From contig OY970284.1 of the NCBI GenBank assembly GCA_963715895.1, forward strand, positions 6,448,001 to 6,512,000: a DNA stretch of 64,000 bases. Reading direction: 5' to 3'. Source of the DNA: JADGNZ01 sp963715895. Its GTDB lineage: Bacteria; Acidobacteriota; Thermoanaerobaculia; Gp7-AA8. The translations under genes were made by a program, and so were the position numbers. Each line of letters opens with the position of its first letter. The stretch's first letter is position 1. Shown piece by piece: positions 60,443 to 64,000 of the stretch. The notes under the pieces were generated by a model, which did not search any database, was not told where the DNA came from, and worked only from the letters and a program-made list of their open reading frames with translations.

Positions 60443-60796
60443 CTACATCTCCGTGTCGCACTTCCTGCAGAACCGCGTACTGCCTTCATCGGTGCGGTGC
60501 TTGCCGGTGCGGGTTGGTTTGTCGCAGCTTGGGCAGACCACCTGCAGGTTCGAGAGCTTGATCGGCGCTTCGCGCTCGAGCACGCCGCCGGCCACGTTCT
60601 TCTGCGGGTTGGGCTTGGTGTGCTTCTTCATCATGTTGGCGCGCTCGACGATGGCCGTGCCCTTGATGGCGTTCACCCGCAGCACCTTGCCCTGCTTGCC
60701 CCGGTCCTTACCCGTGAGGATGAGGACCGTATCGTTCTTCTTCACGTGCGGTTTGATGCGCACGACCTCTTTTTGCTTCGTCGGATTTCCGTACAT
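60443..60796 (-). CDS. rplX: 50S ribosomal protein L24 with C-terminal CxxC pairs
   Basis: The 117-aa L24 has the KOW segment VKKNDTVLILTGKDRGKQGK and a C-terminal part NLQVVCPSCDKPTRTGKHRT, followed by RFCRKCD. The two CxxC pairs could bind zinc; they are absent from many L24 proteins. Confidence 0.96.
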   Translation of the reverse strand: MYGNPTKQKEVVRIKPHVKKNDTVLILTGKDRGKQGKVLRVNAIKGTAIVERANMMKKHTKPNPQKNVAGGVLEREAPIKLSNLQVVCPSCDKPTRTGKHRTDEGSTRFCRKCDTEM

Positions 60797-60808
60797 TGCG
60801 TAGCTCCG

Positions 60809-61180
60809 TTAAATGACTTCCGGCGCGAGCGAGATGATCTTCATGAACTTCCGCTCGCGCAGCTCGCGTGCAACAGGGCCGAAGACGCGCGTACCAACCG
60901 GCTCGCGCGCGTCGTTGATGAGAACGGCCGCGTTATCGTCGAATTTGATGTACGAGCCGTCGCGGCGGCGGCTCTCTTTCACCGTCCGGACGACGACGGC
61001 CTTGACCACCGCGCCCTTCTTGACGGTACCGTCGGGCGAGGCTTCCTTGACCGACGCCGTAATGACGTCGCCGAGGCGTGCATACTGGCCGGCGGTGGAA
61101 CCGCCGAGCATCTTGATGCAGGCGATCTTCTTCGCGCCGGTGTTGTCGGCCACCTGTAAAACTGTCCCCATCTGAATCAT
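60809..61180 (-). CDS. rplN: 50S ribosomal protein L14
   Basis: The 123-aa L14 begins MIQMGTVLQVADNTGAKKIA and has IKMLGGSTAGQYARLGDVIT, SIGR-like VVRTVKESRRRDGSYIKFDD and AVLINDAREPVGTRVFGPVA. It forms part of the B8 bridge. Confidence 0.98.
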   Translation of the reverse strand: MIQMGTVLQVADNTGAKKIACIKMLGGSTAGQYARLGDVITASVKEASPDGTVKKGAVVKAVVVRTVKESRRRDGSYIKFDDNAAVLINDAREPVGTRVFGPVARELRERKFMKIISLAPEVI

Positions 61181-61196
61181 GACGTACCCCTTGTCT

Positions 61197-61269
61197 CTGG
61201 TTGTCGGTTATCGGTTGTCGGTTGCTCCGTTCAGCGCAACCGATAACCGAAAACCGACAACCGACAACT
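61197..61269. repeat. GTTGTCGG-type inverted repeat between rplN and rpsQ
   Basis: TTGTCGGTTATCGGTTGTCG faces CGAAAACCGACAACCGACAA, a long near-perfect hairpin. It belongs to the same family as 53130 and 40131. Confidence 0.9.
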
Positions 61270-61546
61270 AGCTTGCCTTCTCCACTACCTCACGCACGGC
61301 CCACCGCTTCCGCTTCGAGAGCGGACGCGACTCTTCGATGATCACGCGGTCGCCGACGTTGATGTCGTTGTTCTCGGCGTGCGCCAGGAACTTGCTCGTC
61401 TGCTTGATGTACTTCTGATACATCCCGTGCTTGACGAGGTTCTCCACGGCCACGACGACGGTCTTCTGCATCTTGTTCGATACGACGACGCCGGTCTTGG
61501 TCCGCTCGTTCTTGCTCTTGCTTGTGGTTTCTTCGGTTGCAGCCAT
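61268..61546 (-). CDS. rpsQ: 30S ribosomal protein S17
   Basis: I place the start at ATG 61546 (92 aa); ATG 61570 would overlap rpmC. The protein has a short Thr/Glu/Lys-rich N-terminal extension and the OB core TKTGVVVSNKMQKTVVVAVE, SKFLAHAENNDINVGDRVII. Confidence 0.95.
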   Translation of the reverse strand: MAATEETTSKSKNERTKTGVVVSNKMQKTVVVAVENLVKHGMYQKYIKQTSKFLAHAENNDINVGDRVIIEESRPLSKRKRWAVREVVEKAS

Positions 61547-61550
61547 GGAC

Positions 61551-61742
61551 TTAGCCTCTCGCCTTTTCACCCAGGAGGGTCTTGATGCGGGCGATCTCGC
61601 GCCGCACTTCTTTCACTTTCGACGGCGCTTCCATGCGCCCGGTGGCGCGCTGGAAACGAAGCTTGTAAAGCTGCTCGGTCAGATCCTTCTCACGGGTCAG
61701 GAGCTCGTCGGCGGACTTCTCACGCATCTGATTCGTCTTCAT
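61551..61742 (-). CDS. rpmC: 50S ribosomal protein L29
   Basis: The 63-aa L29 has MREKSADELLTREKDLTEQL, KLRFQRATGRMEAPSKVKEV and RREIARIKTLLGE. Its start overlaps the rplP stop by 4 bp. Confidence 0.96.
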   Translation of the reverse strand: MKTNQMREKSADELLTREKDLTEQLYKLRFQRATGRMEAPSKVKEVRREIARIKTLLGEKARG

Positions 61743-62164
61743 TCACCCACCTCCGTCTGCTGGCGCGTGACGAAGCGCGTCTTGATCGGAAGCTTGTGCG
61801 CGGCCAGCCGGAGCGCTTCCTCGGCGATCTCGCGCGTCACGCCTTCCATCTCGTAGAGGATGCGGGCCGGCTTGACGACGCATACCCATTCTTCCGGTGC
61901 ACCCTTGCCCTTACCCATACGGGTCTCGAGCGGCTTCTTGGTGATCGGCTTGTCCGGGAAAATGCGGATCCAGATCTTCCCGCCGCGCTTGACGTGACGG
62001 GTCATGGCGATACGGGCGGCCTCGATCTGGCGCGCTGTAACCCAGCCCGCTTCCATCGCCTGCAGCCCGAAATCCCCAAAGGAGACCTTCGCGCCGCGCG
62101 TAGCCACACCCCGGCGGCGTCCGCGCTGCTGTTTTCTGAACTTAACTTTCTTCGGCATCATCAT
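61739..62164 (-). CDS. rplP: 50S ribosomal protein L16
   Basis: The 141-aa L16 has MPKKVKFRKQQRGRRRGVAT, FGDFGLQAMEAGWVTARQIE, IRIFPDKPITKKPLETRMGK, APEEWVCVVKPARILYEMEG. The start may be ATG 62164 or 62158. Confidence 0.97.
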   Translation of the reverse strand: MMMPKKVKFRKQQRGRRRGVATRGAKVSFGDFGLQAMEAGWVTARQIEAARIAMTRHVKRGGKIWIRIFPDKPITKKPLETRMGKGKGAPEEWVCVVKPARILYEMEGVTREIAEEALRLAAHKLPIKTRFVTRQQTEVGE

Positions 62165-62196
62165 GATGCGGTTTCTCCTGAGCTACGTCGTTGCGA

Positions 62197-62847
62197 CTAC
62201 TGCGGACGGCGGCGGCTGCGTGCTTTCGCCATCTCGCCCTTGAAAATCCACACCTTGACGCCGATGATCCCGTACGTCGTTTTGGCTAGGGCCAGACCGT
62301 AATCGATGTCGGCCTTCAGCGTGTGCAGCGGAAGACGGCCGTCCTGGTACCACTCCGTGCGGGCGATCTCGGCGCCGTTCAGGCGCCCGCCCACGCGGAC
62401 CTTGATTCCCTTCGCTCCGAAGCGGAACGCCGACTCCATCGCCTTTTTCATGGCGCGGCGGAAGGCGATACGGCGCTCGAGCTGCGTGGCAATGTTCTCG
62501 GCCACGAGCTGGGCGTCGAGCTCCGGACGCTGGATCTCCTGGATGTTGATGTACACCTCGCCGTTGACCATCTTCTGCAGCTCATCGCGCAGCTTGTCGA
62601 CCTCGGCGCCCTTGCGTCCGATGATGATGCCGGGACGCGAGGTGTAGATGTTGATGCGCATCTTGTTCGCCGTGCGCTCGATGTCGATCTCCGAGACTCC
62701 GGCGTGGGAGAGACGCTTTTTCAGATCGTCGCGAAGCTTCAGATCGCGATGGAGCGTCTCCGCGTAGGCCTTCCCCGCGAACCAGCGGGAGTGCCACGTC
62801 TTGTTGAAACCAAGCCGAAATCCGTAGGGGTTGACCTTCTGACCCAA
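62197..62847 (-). CDS. rpsC: 30S ribosomal protein S3
   Basis: The 216-aa S3 has MGQKVNPYGFRLGFNKTWHS, the KH domain (IIGRKGAEVDKLRDELQKMV), and RAMKKAMESAFRFGAKGIKV, LHTLKADIDYGLALAKTTYG. It guards the mRNA entry. Confidence 0.98.
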   Translation of the reverse strand: MGQKVNPYGFRLGFNKTWHSRWFAGKAYAETLHRDLKLRDDLKKRLSHAGVSEIDIERTANKMRINIYTSRPGIIIGRKGAEVDKLRDELQKMVNGEVYINIQEIQRPELDAQLVAENIATQLERRIAFRRAMKKAMESAFRFGAKGIKVRVGGRLNGAEIARTEWYQDGRLPLHTLKADIDYGLALAKTTYGIIGVKVWIFKGEMAKARSRRRPQ

Positions 62848-62858
62848 GATAGCCTCCG

Positions 62859-63248
62859 TTATTTCGCTGCGCGGGTGCGGCCTTTGCCGCCGCTCCGCTC
62901 GTTGACCGCTTTGACTTCATCCGACACATGCACCGTCACGTGCGCCTGCCGCTTCTGGATGCGATAGGCACGTCCCATCGGCGCCGGCTGAATACGCTTG
63001 TCGCGCGGCCCCTCGTCGACGTAAATCTTCGAGACGACCAGCTCGTCGGTGTCGAGGTTGGCCTCTTTGCCCTCGGCATTCGCAACCGCCGAGCGCACCA
63101 GCTTCTCCAGGTCCTTCGCACACGTTTTCTTCGTGAAGCGGAGGATCTGCAGCGCTTCCTCGACCTTCTTCCCGCGCACCAGGTCCACCACCAGGCGGAC
63201 CTTCTGCGGGGACATCTTCAGATACTTCAGAGTTGCAGTCGCTTCCAT
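62859..63248 (-). CDS. rplV: 50S ribosomal protein L22
   Basis: The 129-aa L22 has MSPQKVRLVVDLVRGKKVEE, LVRSAVANAEGKEANLDTDE and PAPMGRAYRIQKRQAHVTVH, standard except for a short basic tail. It lines the exit tunnel. Confidence 0.98.
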   Translation of the reverse strand: MEATATLKYLKMSPQKVRLVVDLVRGKKVEEALQILRFTKKTCAKDLEKLVRSAVANAEGKEANLDTDELVVSKIYVDEGPRDKRIQPAPMGRAYRIQKRQAHVTVHVSDEVKAVNERSGGKGRTRAAK

Positions 63249-63258
63249 CGGATCACCT

Positions 63259-63552
63259 TTACTTGCCGGCGGGCTTCGCCGTCTTTTCGACCTTCTTGCC
63301 GCTGTGTCCCTTGAACGTGCGGGTCATCGAAAACTCGCCGAGCTTGTGGCCCACCATGTTCTCGGAGATGTAGACAGGCACGAACTTGCGCCCGTTGTGG
63401 ACGGCGATCGTGTGGCCGACCATGTCCGGAATGACGGTGGAGCGGCGCGACCAGGTCTTGATGACCTTCTTGTCGCGTTCGCGATTCATCGTGTCGACCT
63501 TCGTCTGCAGATGGCCGTCGATGAACGGTCCCTTCTTGAGTGAACGTGCCAT
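63259..63552 (-). CDS. rpsS: 30S ribosomal protein S19
   Basis: The start is ATG 63552, sharing one base with the rplB stop (97 aa). Motifs: MARSLKKGPFIDGHLQTKVD, WSRRSTVIPDMVGHTIAVHN, KFVPVYISENMVGHKLGEFS. It contacts S13 in the head. Confidence 0.97.
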   Translation of the reverse strand: MARSLKKGPFIDGHLQTKVDTMNRERDKKVIKTWSRRSTVIPDMVGHTIAVHNGRKFVPVYISENMVGHKLGEFSMTRTFKGHSGKKVEKTAKPAGK

Positions 63553-64000
63553 TACTTGGTTCTCCGCTTGACGATGAACTTGTTCGTCCGCTTGTTCTTG
63601 CGTGTCTTGTGACCCTTGGTCGGCTTGCCCCACGGCGTGACCGGATGACGGCCACCCGAGGTCTTACCCTCACCGCCGCCGAGCGGATGATCGACAGGAT
63701 TCATCGACACGCCGCGGTTGTGAGGCTTCTTGCCGCGATGACGCGTCCGGCCGGCCTTGCCGATGGAAACGTTCTCGTGCTCGAGATTCCCGACCTGGCC
63801 GATCGTGGCGTAGCAGCGGATGTGCACCTTGCGCATTTCGCTGGAGGGAAGACGCAGGGTTGCCCAGTCATCTTCGCGGGCCATCAATTGAGCAAATGCC
63901 CCGGCCGAGCGGGCCATCTGGCCCCCCTTCCCTTCCTTCAGCTCGATGTTGTGAATCGTCGTGCCGAGGGGGATCTTCGAGAGAGGGAGCGAGTTGCCGA
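63552..64000 (-). CDS. rplB: 50S ribosomal protein L2, 5' part outside window
   Basis: The C-terminal ~149 residues are present: IPLGTTIHNIELKEGKGGQM, ARSAGAFAQLMAREDDWATL, VDHPLGGGEGKTSGGRHPVT and WGKPTKGHKTRKN. The last part includes the conserved His near the peptidyl transferase centre. The N-terminal half and rplW lie beyond the window. Confidence 0.98.
   Translation of the reverse strand, partial: GNSLPLSKIPLGTTIHNIELKEGKGGQMARSAGAFAQLMAREDDWATLRLPSSEMRKVHIRCYATIGQVGNLEHENVSIGKAGRTRHRGKKPHNRGVSMNPVDHPLGGGEGKTSGGRHPVTPWGKPTKGHKTRKNKRTNKFIVKRRTK

Overview
This is a high-GC bacterial chromosome segment dominated by the core gene-expression loci, almost all on the minus strand. Read on that strand from the high-coordinate end it runs rplB..rplQ with secY, adk, map, infA and rpoA (64.0-50.2 kb); an accessory block (50-42 kb); rplM-rpsI, rpsB-tsf, pyrH-frr (40-35 kb); ispD-ispF and gltX-pyrD (34.5-30.7 kb); a secreted-protein operon and rlmB; four tRNAs, rpmG, tRNA-Trp, secE-nusG-rplKAJL-rpoBC (25.4-12.3 kb); and an accessory region downstream of rpoC (12.3-0 kb). 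Multi-cysteine forms of S14, L36, S4 and L24, an eight-cysteine insertion in RpoB, and neighbours such as DUF4097, M28 peptidase, CarboxypepD_reg-like and TonB-C proteins suit an Acidobacteriota-like lineage. That placement is inference, not proof.

The accessory region downstream of rpoC is layered. Three partial copies of the rpoC 3' end lie at about 5.46-5.94, 8.65-8.87 and 11.27-11.58 kb. Between and beside them sit small cargo genes: a FRG-domain protein, an 84-aa protein and a TIR-like protein in one operon; a C1q-like protein; a PrsW-type protease; small secreted and zinc-ribbon-like proteins; a VapBC module with a divergent CopG-type antitoxin; a two-TM TIR-like protein; and a frameshifted DUF2442 gene. 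Copies A and B differ from native rpoC in the sampled core mostly at synonymous positions, as if they came from another rpoC allele. I interpret the locus as a repeated DNA-capture site next to rpoC.

Three intergenic tandem arrays (1.2, 33.1 and 43.2 kb) differ in sequence but share a 21-nt period. Each unit can form a short stem around an 8-nt loop. A second repeat class, short heptamer-based inverted repeats (cores near GTTGTCGG and TTAGCTC), sits in many spacers inside the ribosomal-protein operon. A 235-bp element with long terminal inverted repeats lies between frr and ispD.

Several accessory genes (DUF2442, a secreted zincin, a GH25 lysozyme and rpoC copy A) carry +1-type frameshifts, while the housekeeping genes read cleanly. 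The housekeeping loci supply ribosome, RNA polymerase, Sec, translation-factor, UMP and isoprenoid-precursor functions in conserved orders. One difference from the enterobacterial layout is that no tuf gene lies between tRNA-Thr(GGT) and secE.
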